From positions 18,729,001 to 18,793,000 of the forward strand of contig NC_081818.1 in assembly GCF_030704535.1 (NCBI RefSeq): DNA of 64,000 bases, written 5' to 3'. Made by a program: the position numbers and the translations under genes. Positions 12,060 to 24,549 of this stretch are shown in pieces. Every line of letters starts with the position of its first letter. Positions within the stretch are counted from its first letter, which is position 1. The DNA comes from Vitis vinifera (lineage: Eukaryota > Streptophyta > Magnoliopsida > Vitales > Vitaceae). The notes under the pieces are model-generated. The model was not told the DNA's origin. It did no database searches and worked only from the letters and a program-made list of their open reading frames with translations.

Positions 12060-15000
12060 GTAATTTTGGGAAGTAGTCTCGTTTTTTAGGCACTGTACCT
12101 TAGGCACTACCTTAGTGGCCTTGAGGTACTGCCTTAGTGGCCTTTAGGTACTACCTTAAGGGCCCCTAGGTACTACCTTAACTAAACCTCAACTCAACCA
12201 CTCCAAAGCCTCGGATCTTCCTCTCCTACCCTTACACCATCCCTTTATGTGCTTTTCTTGAGTGCTCAAGTGGTCCCCAAGTACTTTTTAGGGACTGTAC
12301 CTTAGGTATTACCTTAGTGGCCTTGAGGTACTACCTTAGTGGCCTTCAGGTACTACCTTAAGGGCCCCTAGGTACTACCTTAGCTAAACCTCAACTCAAC
12401 CTCTCCCAAGCCTCGGGCCTTCCTTTCCTACCCTTACACCATCCCCTTATGTGCTTCTCTCCAGTGCTCAAGTGGTCCACAAGTGCTTTTTATGGACTGT
12501 ACCTTAGGTACTACCTTAGTGGCCTTAAGGTACTACCTTAGTGGCCTTTAGGTACTACCTTAAGGGACCCTAGGTACCACCTTAGCTAAACTTCAACTCA
12601 ACCTCTCCCAAGCCTCGGGTCTTCATTTGTGACCCTTAGACCATGCCATTATATGCTTCTCTTGAGTCCTCAAGTGGTCCACCAATGGTTTTTTGCTACT
12701 ATTCCTTAGGTACTACCTTAATGGCCTTTAGGTACTACCTTAGTGGCCTTCAGGTACTACCTTAAGGGCCCCTAAGTACCACCTTACCAAAACTTCAACT
12801 CAACCTCTCCCAAGCCTCGGGTCTTCCTTTGTAGCCCTTAGACCATGTTATTATATGCTTCTCTTGAGTCCTCAAGTGGTCCACCAATGGTTTTTTGCTA
12901 CTGTTGCTTAGATACTACCTTAGTGGCCTTCAGGTACTGCCTTAAGGGACCCTAGGTACTACCTTAGCTAAACTTCAACTCAACCTCTCCCAAGCCTCAG
13001 GTCTTCCTTTGTCACCCTTAGACCATGCCATTATATACTTCTCTTGAGTCTTCAAGTGGTCCACCAATGGTTTTTTGCTACTGTTCCTTAGGTACGACCT
13101 TAATGGCCTTTAAGTACTACCTTAGTGGCCTTCAGGTACTACTTTAAGGGCCCCTAAGTACTACCTTACCAAAATATCAACTCAACCTCTCCCAAGCCTC
13201 GGGTCTTCCTTTGTTACCCTTAGACCATGCCATTATAAGCTTCTCTTGAGTCCTCAAGTGGTCCAACAAGGTTTTTTGCTACTGTTCCTTAGGTACAACC
13301 TTAATGGCCTTTAGGTACTACTTTAGTGGCCTTCAGGTACTCCCTTAAGAGACCCTAGGTACTACCTTAGCTAAACTTCAACTCAACCTCTCCCAAGCCT
13401 TGGGTCTTCCTTTGTCACCTTTAGACCATGCCATTATATGCTTCTTTTGAGTCCCCAAGTGGTCCACCAATGGTCTTTTGCTACTGTTCCTTAGGTACTA
13501 CCTTAACCTTTAGATACTACCTTAGTGGCCTTCAGGTACTACCTTAAGGGCCCCTAGGTACTACCTTAGCTAAACTTCAATTCAACCTCTCCCAAGCCTC
13601 GAGTCTTCCTTTGTCACCCTTAGACCATGCCATTGTATGCTTCTCTTGAGTCCTCAAGTGGTCCACCAATGGTTTTTTGCTACTATTCCTTAGGTACTAC
13701 CTTAATGGCCTTTCGGTACTACCTTAGTGGCCTTCAGGTACTACCTTAAGGGACCCTAGGTACTACCTTAGCTAAACTTCAACTCAACCTCTCCTAAGCC
13801 TCGGGGCTTCCTTTGTCACCCTTAGACCATGCCATTATATGCTTCTCTTGAGTTCTCAAGTGGTCCACCAATGGTTTTTTGCTACTGTTCCTTAGGTACT
13901 ACCTTAATGGCGTTTAGGTACTACCTTTGTGGCCTTTAGGTACTACCTTTGTGGCCTTCAGGTACTACCTTAAGGGCCCCTAGGTACTACCTTACCAAAA
14001 CTTCAACTCATCATCTCCCAAGCCTCGGGTCTTCCTTTGTCACCCTTACACCATGCCATTATATGCTTCTCTTGAGTTTTCAAGTGGTGCACCAATGGTT
14101 TTTTGCTACTGTTCCTTAGGTACTACCTTAATGGCCTTTAGGTACTACCTTAGTGGCCTTCAGGTACTACCTTAAGGGACTTTAGGTACTACCTTAGCTA
14201 AACTTCAACTCAACCTCTCCCAATCCTCGGGTCTTCCTTTGTCACCCTTAGACCATGCCATTATATGCTTCTCTTGAGTCCTCAAGTGGTCCACCAATGG
14301 TTTTTTGCTACTGTTCCTTAGGTACTACCTTAGTGGCCTTGAGGTACTACCTTAAGGGACCCTAGGTACTACCTTAGCTAAACTTCAACTCAACCTCTCC
14401 CAAGCCTCGGGTCTTCCTTTGTCACCCTTAGACCATGCCATTATATGCTTCTCTTGAGTCCTCAAGTGGTCCACCAATAGTTTTTTGCTACTATTCCTTA
14501 GGTATTACCTTAATGGCCTTTCGGTACTACCTTAGTGGCCTTCAAGTATTACCTTAAGGGACCCTAGGTACTACCTTACCAAAACTTCAACTCAACCTCT
14601 CCCAATCCTCGGGTCTTCCTTTGTGACCCTTAGACCATGCCATTATATGCTTCTCTTGAGTCCTCAAGTGGTCCACCAATGGTTTTTTGCTACTGTTCCT
14701 TAGGTACTATCTTAATGCCCTTTAGGTACTACCTTAGTGGCCTTCAAGTACTACCTTAAGGGCCCTAGGTACTACCTTAGCTAAACTTCAACTCAACCTC
14801 TCCCAAGCATCAGGTCTTCCTTTGTCACCTTTAGACCATGCCATTATATGCTTCTCTTGAGTCCTCAAGTTGTCCACCAATGATTTTTTGCTACTATTCC
14901 TTAGGTACTACCTTAATGGCCTTTAGGTACTACCTTAGTGGCCTTCAGGTACTACCTTAAGGGCCCATAGGTACTACCTTAGCTAAACTTCAAGTCAGCC

Positions 15001-15970
15001 TCTCCCAATCCTCGGGTCTTCCTTTGTCACCCTTAGGCCATGCCATTATATGCTTCTCTTGAGTCCTCAAGTGGTCCACCAATGGTTTTTTGCTACTGTT
15101 CCTTAGGTACTACCTTAGTGGCCTTCAAGTACTACCTTAAGGGACCCTAGGTACTACCTTAGCTAAACTTCAACTCAACATCTCCCAAGCCTCGGGTCTT
15201 CCTTTGTCACCCTTAGACCATGCCATTATATGCTTCTCTTGAGTTCTCAAGTGGTCCACCAATGGTTTTTTGCTATTGTTCCTTAGGTACTACCTTAATG
15301 GTTTTTAGGTACTACCTTAGTGGCCTTCAGGTACTACCTTTAGGACCCCTAGGTACTACCTTAGCTAAACTTCAACTCGACCTCTCCCAAGCCTCGAGTC
15401 TTCATTGGTGACCCTTAGACCATGCCATTATATGCTTATCTTGAGTCCTCAAGTGGTCCACCAATGGTTTTTTGCTACTGTTCCTTAAGTACTACCTTAA
15501 TGGCCTTTAGGTACTACCTTAAGGGACCCTAGGTACTACCTTAGCTAGATTTCAACTCAACCTCTCCCAAGCCTCGGGTCTTCCTTTCTGACCCTTAGAC
15601 CATGCCATTATATATTTCTCTTGACTCCTCAAGTGGTCCACCAATGGTTTTTTGCTACTGTTCCTTAGGTACTACCTTAAGTGCCCTTAGGTACTACCTT
15701 AATGGCCCTTAGGTACTACCTTAAGGGACCTTAGGTACTACCTTAAGGGACCTTAGGTACTATCTTAGTAGCTAAACTTGAACTCTACTTCTCCCAAGCC
15801 TCGAGTCTTCCTTTATGACCCTTATACCATGCCGTTATGTGGTTCTCATGTGTGTTCAAGTGGTTCACCTTTGGATTTTTTGGACTGTAGCTTAGGTACT
15901 ACCTTAAGAGCCCTTAGGTATTACCTGAATATCCCTTAGGTACTACCTTAAGGGTCCTTAGCTACTACCT
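12060..15970. repeat. Two-level minisatellite: about 19 units of ~200 bp built from 22-bp subrepeats
   Basis: About 19 tandem units run through this region, most near 201 bp. Each has two parts. One is a run of two to five 22-bp subrepeats built on the 12-mer GGTACTACCTTA with a TGGCCTT spacer. The other is a non-repetitive tail containing CAACCTCTCCCAAGCCTCGG, ACCATGCCATTATATGCTTC and GGTTTTTTGCTACTGTTCC. Unit lengths of about 180, 201 and 222 bp differ by one subrepeat, so the two levels change independently. Units at both ends are more diverged than central ones, as expected for unequal exchange. The core contains GTAC, and the joints CCTTAAGG and GGGCCC are self-complementary, so hairpins are possible. 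No stable open frame runs through the array. Confidence 0.95.
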
Positions 15971-16258
15971 TGTCTAATGTTTTGTTTTTTGTGACTGGCT
16001 TATTGGTTCAAGTGGGTTTTTCCCTATTTTATGCCATCTCTCTCGGTTTGGTACTTCTATCATGCTACATTGAACTTGCCATGTCAAAATTGATGATTTA
16101 GGGAAACCATCTACACATACCAGATATAGGATTCTTAGTGCCTGATTTGTGTTGTAATACCGATATCTATTCATATTTGCATCTACTTGGTGAATTTCAT
16201 ATGGTATTATGTAAGACTTGGCTTTCTTGCTAAATTTTTTCATTAATTCTTTGTTCAG

Positions 16259-16336
16259 GGAAAATCAGCTAATCCTGTGACTAAAGTAGAGCTTGGAAGG
16301 GCTACTTGGACTTTTCTCCATACTCTTGCAGCTCAA
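16259..16336 (+). pseudogene. Orphan exon of an ERV1-type FAD-linked sulfhydryl oxidase
   Basis: An acceptor (TTGTTCAG) at 16258 is followed by 26 open codons reading ...SANPVTKVELGRATWTFLHTLAAQ (26 residues in all) and a donor-like GTCTGT at 16337. The LGRATWTFLHTLAAQ block is the hallmark N-terminal helix of plant ERV1, the mitochondrial intermembrane-space sulfhydryl oxidase that reoxidises MIA40. The next expected exon, beginning YPEKP and leading to the redox CxxC, is not found in the following kilobases, nor is an N-terminal exon upstream, where the minisatellite lies. It is therefore a remnant of an ERV1 gene, or one exon of a gene with very large introns. The exon itself is intact. 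Confidence 0.72.
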
Positions 16337-17678
16337 GTCTGTTTAAACTTGTTGCTTTGGAGGTTTGGATATGATTTTGACATTATCAATCAGTTGACTT
16401 CTACTTAGGTCTCAACTTTCAATTGTTATTTACTTCAAATCAATCTAATTTGGATAATCTTGATGCAATACTAATCTAAGCAACTTAAAAGCAAAACCAC
16501 TGTATTTGATAATCTCTACCATAATAGTTTATCTGAGCTTGAATTTTAAACACTATTTCTGAAGTATGTTAACAGCTTCATGTACTTTCACTTGTCAAAC
16601 TTGGTAATTTGTGATTTAGGAAAAATGTAACAATTTTGCACTATCAGAGTCTATGAACTTTCAATTAAGGCAAATAAATCTGTGTCCTGGGTCTTAATAC
16701 TATCCGAATGAATTTAGTTATTTACCTTGAGTCAGCTTTGAGCATAATGGGAAGGTAGAAGTTTTAATGTCTCTGTATGCTTCTGTAGTAACTTAGTAAC
16801 CTCCCATATTACATGTAAATCCTCTATGTATGAGAATGGTTGTACACTTGGATTATATGCTGCATAACTCGGCTACTATTGCTAGTTTATATGTGTTGCC
16901 TCATGAAAACTTTTAGTTTCAAATATAAAACTATCTTGATTGATTTGTGCTAGTATGTAAGCAAATACAGTGTACTGGAAGATAACTTCAATCCTTACAT
17001 GCACCTATGTTAGAATAAAATGCTATACTATTTCATGATTGTTTTCTTGATCCTTCAAAGTAGATTGAATTTTCTGAAAGTTTTTCAACTTTTCAGTTTC
17101 CATTATTAAAGCCATTGGTATGGTCTTCAAAAGGATTTAAGTTGGGTTTAAATCAAATGTCTAAATGCACAAGGAGAAGGCCATGATGTGTCACCAAATG
17201 TCTAAATAACCATATAAACATAATTTATTGAGTATAATTTTTTTTTTCACTTTTTTCTTTTTCTTTTTTTCTACATTTTCTTTATATTTTCTTTTCTACA
17301 CATTTTCTATCAAAATTTTCCAAAAGCAAACATGGCCTTAATAGCATATCACATATTAATGATTTTGAACTTTTTCTTTCAGATCACGAGAGTAAAAGAG
17401 GAGAAACTGAACAAGAAGCAGACTGAAATAACAACACAAGCCTATTAGAATTCTTCACAACAAATACACATCACACCAATGGTGCTAGGGCTAAGGCAAC
17501 AAAAAAAAAAACAAAAACTGTACTCTCTTTTCTGGTCACTGAAGAAAAATATGTAAAGATCATGGGTAGTCCATCACAATGTAAACCAACCCAACTCACA
17601 CTCTTTAGTTTCTGCTATTTTTGTAGTATACATGATGAAGGCGATGACGGATAAGGCACGCCCACCATCTCTCTGAGT
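16337..17678. other. No gene recognised
   Basis: Intron-like or intergenic DNA. A short acceptor-plus-open stretch at 17386-17447 (…TTTCAG, then ITRVKEEKLNKKQTE) ends in a stop and has no partner exon that I could find. A pyrimidine tract runs at about 17230-17290. Confidence 0.35.
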
Positions 17679-20600
17679 TCAACCTTTGAGATTCAGCCTT
17701 GTGTTCTGAACTTTCACTGCTATCTTTAATTTCTCTTCCTCCATATCTTTCAAAATAGCAAGCAGACTGGCTCAATATGCCTCACACCTCTGACTTGCAT
17801 TTTCCAACTCTGCTGTCAGTTCTTTAATTCTCTTGTCCTGCTCCTACAGAAGAGAAATATAAGAGACATGGGATTAGTTAAAGAGGAATGTAGGAGCATA
17901 ACCATGAAATTAAATAAGCACAAAATAACAGGTTAGGGGGAAAGTGTTGAAGTATGATCAGAGCTAATTCTAAAACAAACAAATTCATTTATGATCAGAC
18001 AGGCAGATAGAACAAGATGTTTATTCCAAGTTGTTGATTATCAATGCTAATCCCACTTTCATAGAGCTGAGTTGAATAGAACCATCAAGGTTCATGCCTC
18101 ATTTCCTCTAATTGACAGTAGTTGGTTCATCTTTCTCTACTGTAGGCCAGAGTTCTCCCCAGTACATTGATGAAAATCATAAATGTGGCACAATGGACTA
18201 TGCAAACTTAGTGAACACAACATATAAACATGATCATATAAATGCATAGCAGAAATTTTAAAAAAAGAGAACCATCAAACATTGTGTAGGGGTATGCTAA
18301 GACTATAACCAGCTTGCAACAAATTGATGAAATTATTACAACCATATTTAGTAATATATTCATTATCATCACACTTAACCTTCAATGTGTTCAAGCTATA
18401 CCTATACCACCTCTACCATATCAAATTATACAAAGCCCTAGAAGTTTCCAAGCCAAAGATGTATTCTTCTTGGATATGTATACTCAAAACTCGGAGATAA
18501 TCAAACTTATCAAAAAAAAAAAAAACTCGGAGATGATCAAGACCTTTATTTCAGAACCTAAGGTATAAGACCTTGAAAATTCCAGCACCATGTAGGTCAA
18601 CTAATGAGCATGCTATGGTGCCCAATACCCTGTTTGTTGCATTGCAAATGAGGGTTCTATACAAGTTATTGGACATTCTGGAATCTTGCTAATGGTTGCC
18701 TCTCCAAAACAATGGTCCAGGAGAATCAGCACCCAGGTCAGAGGTTTTAGGTATATATGGTACATAATCTTTTAGCTTGAACAGACACAAACTACTAAAA
18801 ACTAAGTTTCTGAATAATGTTGCATCTTCTAATGCAGATCACAGTTTAACTCTTAAAAGGCAAAATTACACTCCCTATTAACTAGCACTTGTTTGATATC
18901 ATCCTCAACTTGGAATTGTAGATATCTTTGAAGATCACATCTGGAAATCTGGAGCCCGGGGCCACAACAGTATTTCTCAGCCCCTTAAAGTGTTTATAAC
19001 AAAGGCACATTTGATGATTAGCAGTAGGAAGCCCACATGCACCTAGTGAATAATGTGCCTAGTTTTTTAGCATTCTTTGCTGTATAAAGAACACTGAGAA
19101 CATTAGCAGCAACAAAAGAGATGAAGATCTTACACTAAACATTCTATCCTAAAAATAGAATTTGTTGCATAATAGATCCCCTCAAAATGTAAAAATATTC
19201 TGGTCGAATTGATTGAATACGGTGATTTAATACTCAAAATGTAAGCTAGAGTATAGAGACATCAAGTGCCTTCCACATACACTTATGCGTGTATAATTGA
19301 TATTGAATCAATACAGGTGAAGAAATGCATCAATAAAAAAATAGAACTTCCATAAAATAAAAAAATAAAACCCGTAGTTGCATGCATAAGAAATACCTTC
19401 GACATTATATAGGGGTGGGAAAAAATGTAGCCACAATCAGTCCTACACAAAATTCACTTCAAATGATTGACAAAGATAATTATTAGAACATATCCTTCTA
19501 ATTATGATTAATTGGTGAGCCATAGTAGCACAAACTTCTTTGGCACCCATATCAAGAGGTTATAAAGTAAACTTAGAAATTTTTTAATCATACTCAGGGA
19601 GTGATACTCTTAATACACTAGTGGGTAGTTGAGATCATCTTGGTGAACAGTGTTGGATCAGTATGTTTTATGCCATGTAACTTGGATGAAGAACAAAAAC
19701 ATGTCTCATAACTTAAAACCAGACAGAACATCAAATAATGAATGGACTAGCATTGCAGATCATGTAGCATGGCTCAGATAGCACGTACTCAACTGAGAAA
19801 TACAGCACCATCTAAAGTTAGCAATGATTCATACTCTACAATTCTATGGATGACTCACATGTAAAAGTACCAATTGAGACAAAAGCATCTTCTGGGGACA
19901 TGCATCGATTTGCTCTCTTGTGGCTACTAGCGAGACCAATTTCTTTAGAGAAGTTTGTGTCAGCGTATATCTCACCCAACCAATGGTTTTGGGCCATCAT
20001 AATTTACTCCCAGATATTGATCCAATACATTCTTGAATGCCTGCAGCAGAAAACAACAGGAACAAAAAATTTTATCTCAATGTCCAAAAAATAGAAAATC
20101 ATAAATACACAAACTTTTCTTAGCTTGGACAATGAGGTTCATTTATGTTGGATTCTGCAACTTCTAAGATTTATTTTTCATGGGCAAGCTTAGAGATCTT
20201 ATACGGGGTTGAAATTGGAAATAGATGCAGATGTAGGAAAATAAATGCACATGAATCCAAAAACATAATAATAATAGAAAAAGAATATAAAAGAAGCAAA
20301 AAAGGCACACAAGTTCATGTTTATAAACATATTAATAATGAGATTAATTATAGAAAAGTAGAGAAGCAAAAAGGAAAACATCTTGCTAGTCATCCACTCG
20401 AGAAATGCCAATAAGAGATGCAATGAGTAGGGGAAGAAACACAATGCAAAGTTTTGCAACATGGCCTCTATTGTCAAATGGTTGTATTTTCCAGATAAGT
20501 ACAATGATAGAAAACCCAGGCCAGAAAAAGACCCTGAATATTGAATCAAAATCTCCTCAAAGCTAAGACACTTGCTAAACAAGATTATGCAGATAAAATT

Positions 20601-23600
20601 AAACAAGTGCTCTATATGAAAATTTTATTTCTTAGCCAAAGCAATAAAAATAAATAAAGAACCAAATCTCATCATTCTTCTATGATTAAAGAAGTCTAGA
20701 TTGATAGTTTATTAGACAAAAGAATCCACGATGATCATCTAAGTGGAAGTATGACAAAATAAAATGGAAAAAATACCTCTTTGTTCTGTTTTATCAATGG
20801 AAGGTTGAGAGGTGAGCAACAATCACTAGTAACTCCAGAAACCTCCAGGCTGTGTCTTGTTAAATCATTGATAACCCCCAAAAATTCAATCTTTAAGAAG
20901 AAAGTAATGAACTTGAAAAAATCTCTAAATTTAACCTCAAGTTGAAAATATTATTAGTTTAAGTTTCACTATCATGACTTATGAGGTTATCCGGTTCCTA
21001 CTTTTAGGGGGTGGAGGGTCTGCACATCACTAAAATAACTAGATATGAACTCTTCAAAAGACAAAAAAACTCCATCAAACTTCAAGCCAAGCACTTCAAA
21101 TATAACATAAGTTGTAAACCACTATTTGATGTTTCATAATACAAATGTTGTCCAAATCAACTAAGATACTTGAAACATCAGAAAATAGATGATCAACAAA
21201 AGATGAAGAAACAAAATGAATGAAAACTATCCTAAATTAAACCTATTTTCCCAAAGACACTTCCCAATGCCTACTTGGTTAAGACAGTAAAAAAATTCAG
21301 CAGAAGAAAACAAAGCAATGCATCCATCAACCAAATAATAATAAGCATGTCCAACTCCATGGACATGTAAGTTGAGATATCCGGTCATAAATGATTCCAA
21401 CAAAAGGTGGTTCATCTGAAAAAAGAAAAAATAGAATATGCAGATGTAAATCACCATTTTAAATCAAAATGCATCAAACAACCATTGTTGGCAGGCAAAC
21501 ATGAAGCAACCGCATATTTGATCATTCCAGTTCAACCTGATCTCTGCATTCTATGACAAAACTAAACTACTAAATCAAGTATGCCTACAATGCAATAATA
21601 ATTGCTCATGAAAATTCATTTTGCATATGATAAGGGATCAAAAAAACTGGATTAACCTACTGGATTGGAAAGATATTAATTGATATAGTCATAATATTGA
21701 GTTGAACTGAGGAAGCCTTACACTCTGAATAAAGACAATCCTTAAAACCATGTTTATTACACAGCTTAATGATTTAAAACTGTAGTTTCAGTATGAGAAA
21801 CAATTGCTCTTAGATTAGTTCGATGAAAATGGCACTGATTACTACTCAAAAAGTGCTCTTTGGTAGCTTGTATTAAACCCTTTTAAACACTTTTGAGTAG
21901 TAGTTTTGGCCTTTTAACTCAATTGGCATGTTAAGGACCCTTGAAAGCAATTTTAATCACTTTGTGTAAGTTTTGGTGTTTTTGTTAGTAATTTGATCAC
22001 CAAAGCAATCCAAGATTGAGAGAGTTATGAGGAATCTTGGGCAAAGCTTGGAAGTCATTTGCCAAGAGTAAATCCAGAATGCAAGGAGAAGAAGTAAAGA
22101 GACTCTGCCATGAAGCATATTCTTGATGACAGTCGTGGCAGCCACTTTTGGAGTACTTTCTGAAGTCCAATTGATGCATTCTATATACCATTTCAAAGCT
22201 TAGGAAGTCAAAAATCCAATGCTTCAAACGGTGCACAATTCGGAGTTGAAACGAAGAAGTTATAGCCATTGCAAGTCAATCACTCCAAGCTGAAGGAAGC
22301 ATTTTGCAAAGTGTTGCGAAATCACCCTTTTGTTGCGAAGTGATTTCGCAACCTTTTTGTACAGTATGGTGTATTTCCTCCTAAATTTGCCCGATATATG
22401 CCGCAAGCTGGAAGCTGGGAACCTCAAGATGGAAGCCAACTTCGCAGCCCTGCGAGGATAGCCTTTTGCTGCGAAGTGATTTCGCAGCCCTTCTTGAGTG
22501 TCTGCGAAATCTCGCAGACACCATTTTCTCTTGCGAAATGGTCCCTGGAGCATCCTGATATTTTCTACCGACATTGGGAGATATTTTCCATCAGATTTTT
22601 GTTGTCTAAATCCCAAAATACTCCTTGTAAGCCACCAATTACAAGATTCCTTAGCTTTTAAGTTAGTAAAAAGAGAAAATATCTATGTAATAATTAGTTT
22701 TATATTATGTTCATATAAATACCTCTCGAGAGCCTGTTCTCAGAGGAGGAGACCCTTTGTAAAGTTTTGGAAAGCAAGTAAAGTTCAGGCCCTTTGTTTT
22801 GCCTTACCTTCTCACTTTGTATTATTTATTTCTTACTAAGTTATGCACTCTCTGAGGAATTTTCCCCAGAGAATGAGTAACTAAACCTCTAGTTCCTTGG
22901 AGCTAAGGTTGCCGGGGAAGGTTCCAAGTACAAGAATGCAAAGCTTTGTGGTTTCAGTCATCAATGAAGAGAAAGTGAAATCCTTTAGTGATTTCTATGT
23001 TTTTAGTTAACTTAAAACACCTTAGAGTCACCTGGGCCAACACTTGGTAAGGCAAGTGATTTCCAACCATGGAGATGCACTAGTTTACCCCTTGCGAGCC
23101 TCTGGGAGGTGACTTTAAGGTAGGATTTTCTGGAATTGCCAACACTTGGTAAGCTTTTGGACTCCAAGGAGACATCCATTAGTTATCTCTTGCGAGCTTG
23201 AGAAGGGAAGTCCAAGGTTAAAGATCACCTTGAATGGTTAAGGCTTAGTGAGAGGCTTGAACCATTGCAAGTTGCATCAGTGAGAGAATTAAAGTTGAAA
23301 TCTAATTAAAGGATGTATCTGTACATCACCGGTTAGAGAATTAACTATATGTTGAATCTCTAACGTGAGGAAATGAACCATCTGACCGGAGCTATGTCTT
23401 TTGCATGAGGAACCACCCCAGTGAACCTGACTCTCCAAGGAATGTTTTTCTTCCTAAGTTATTCCCATTACTTGTTTTGTTAGTTAGTTTAAATCTAAAT
23501 TTTTACCAATTAAAGTTTGTGTTTTAGTTCTTAAGCTAACCTTGAAATGAAACACTACCAATTCACTTTGAATTGATATCATTGATAATTTGGAAACCCT

Positions 23601-24546
23601 TCCCAGTGAACGATCCTAGAGCCACTATGCTATAGTAGTTTTGTCTTTGCTACCCTAGTATATGGTGTAATAGGTTATAAATTTTGTTGATTACTCCCTC
23701 AATCAAGGAGCACCAGCTGGACATGAATCAGCTGAGACACCAATTGGGCACGAATCAGGCACTTAGTAAAAACTTGCTAATTTTATGGATGAAACATAAT
23801 GCATAATGGGAACAAAATTAGTAGATACCAAAGGATGATAAATCCATATTATCACAGAGATGGAAAACGAAAATATAATATATTAATTATTCATATATCA
23901 CTTACCACAAGTGGTATCAACCCATAAACTAAAGACTTAGTATAGTAGGCATATCTAATACACACACATGGATCTGTATATATGAGAATTCTAATAAATG
24001 GATAAATAAATAATCTCCTAGTGAAATAGAGAATATTAATTACTAACCGAGAAGTCAAGTAAATTACTAGAAAAATTCAAGAAATAAGAGGTTATTTGTC
24101 TAGAAAATATAAATGTTTGGGAGCTTATTCTGAATAATTTGCTAAAAGTCTGTTTACTTTATTTTTCTAGTCCTTATAATAACAAAAATGTTTCACTGTA
24201 TTCAAACGACTGCCAGAGTGGTACCCAACTAAAAGAAGAGCCATAAAACAATATAACATAACTAGTTTTGAGGACACTCCATTAGCCAGCGCTTAGAAAC
24301 TCTTACCAGTGAAAACAAAATCTTAGGGAGTAGCAATATCTCTATGCAGATGGCCCTTAAAATTATACCATAGCTTCCAAAGGAAAAAGAGCTTGAGGTG
24401 CCCTACTTCTAGAGATGAAAAACCTTGAAAGGATGAATTTCAAATGATGAACTTACCGAAATCACCATAGGGGCAAATGGCTTTGACTCCTTTCGTTGCT
24501 CAACTAGAATTGGAGAATAACTTACACTCTGAACTTGGAACCTTAT
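17679..24546 (-). pseudogene. Decayed multi-exon gene, coiled-coil C-terminus, family not recognised
   Basis: Four minus-strand exons have good splice sites and all keep phase 0. Exon 24546-24457 is 30 codons, with VSYSPILVEQRKES. Exon 20890-20777 is 38 codons, with FLGVINDLTRHSLEVSGV. Exon 20040-19859 begins AFKNVLDQYLGVNYDG. The last starts at 17843 with EQDKRIKELTAELENASQR. The third is 182 nt where 183 would keep frame: after GPKPLVG the reading frame shifts by one, and YTLTQTSLKKLVSLVATREQ continues in the next frame. The last exon has TGA at 17774-17772, yet the same frame goes on for 30 residues (KDMEEEKLKIAVKVQN) to a second stop at 17681-17679. Both defects suggest a pseudogene. Weaker exon-like pieces upstream (near 25165, 25557 and 25751-25830) are also coiled-coil-like and may be its 5' part. 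A solo LTR sits in the intron between the first two exons. I do not recognise the protein. Confidence 0.6.
21836..23757 (+). mobile_element. Solo LTR, 1922 bp, with 5-bp target duplication GGCAC
   Basis: It starts TGATTACTAC and ends GGGCACGAATCA, with perfect GGCAC at 21831-21835 and 23758-23762. A TATA-like ATATAAATACC near 22713 gives the plus orientation. The U3 part (22300-22560) holds repeated TGCGAAAT/TTCGCA words in both directions, a strongly self-complementary pattern. The 3' part contains AAGGAGCACCAGCTGGACA and CACCAATTGGGCACGAATCA, typical of a Gypsy-like LTR tail. No internal region or second LTR is present. It lies inside an intron of the decayed minus-strand gene. The open frames at 22260-22616 and 22498-22839 come from the repeated words and are not genes. 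Confidence 0.9.
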
Positions 24547-24549
24547 CTG

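Noticed and set aside
15220..15411. 63-codon plus-strand frame inside the minisatellite
   Set aside because: The neighbouring units interrupt the same frame; no constraint is visible.
17386..17447. Exon-like plus-strand piece (ITRVKEEKLNKKQTE)
   Set aside because: It has an acceptor but only 21 codons before a stop, and no partner exon; not enough to call.
20145..20606. Open frames of 89 and 135 codons on opposite strands
   Set aside because: They fall in intron sequence of the decayed gene and have AT-driven composition.
22260..22839. Open frames of 113-118 codons on both strands
   Set aside because: They come from the repeated TGCGAAAT words of the solo LTR.
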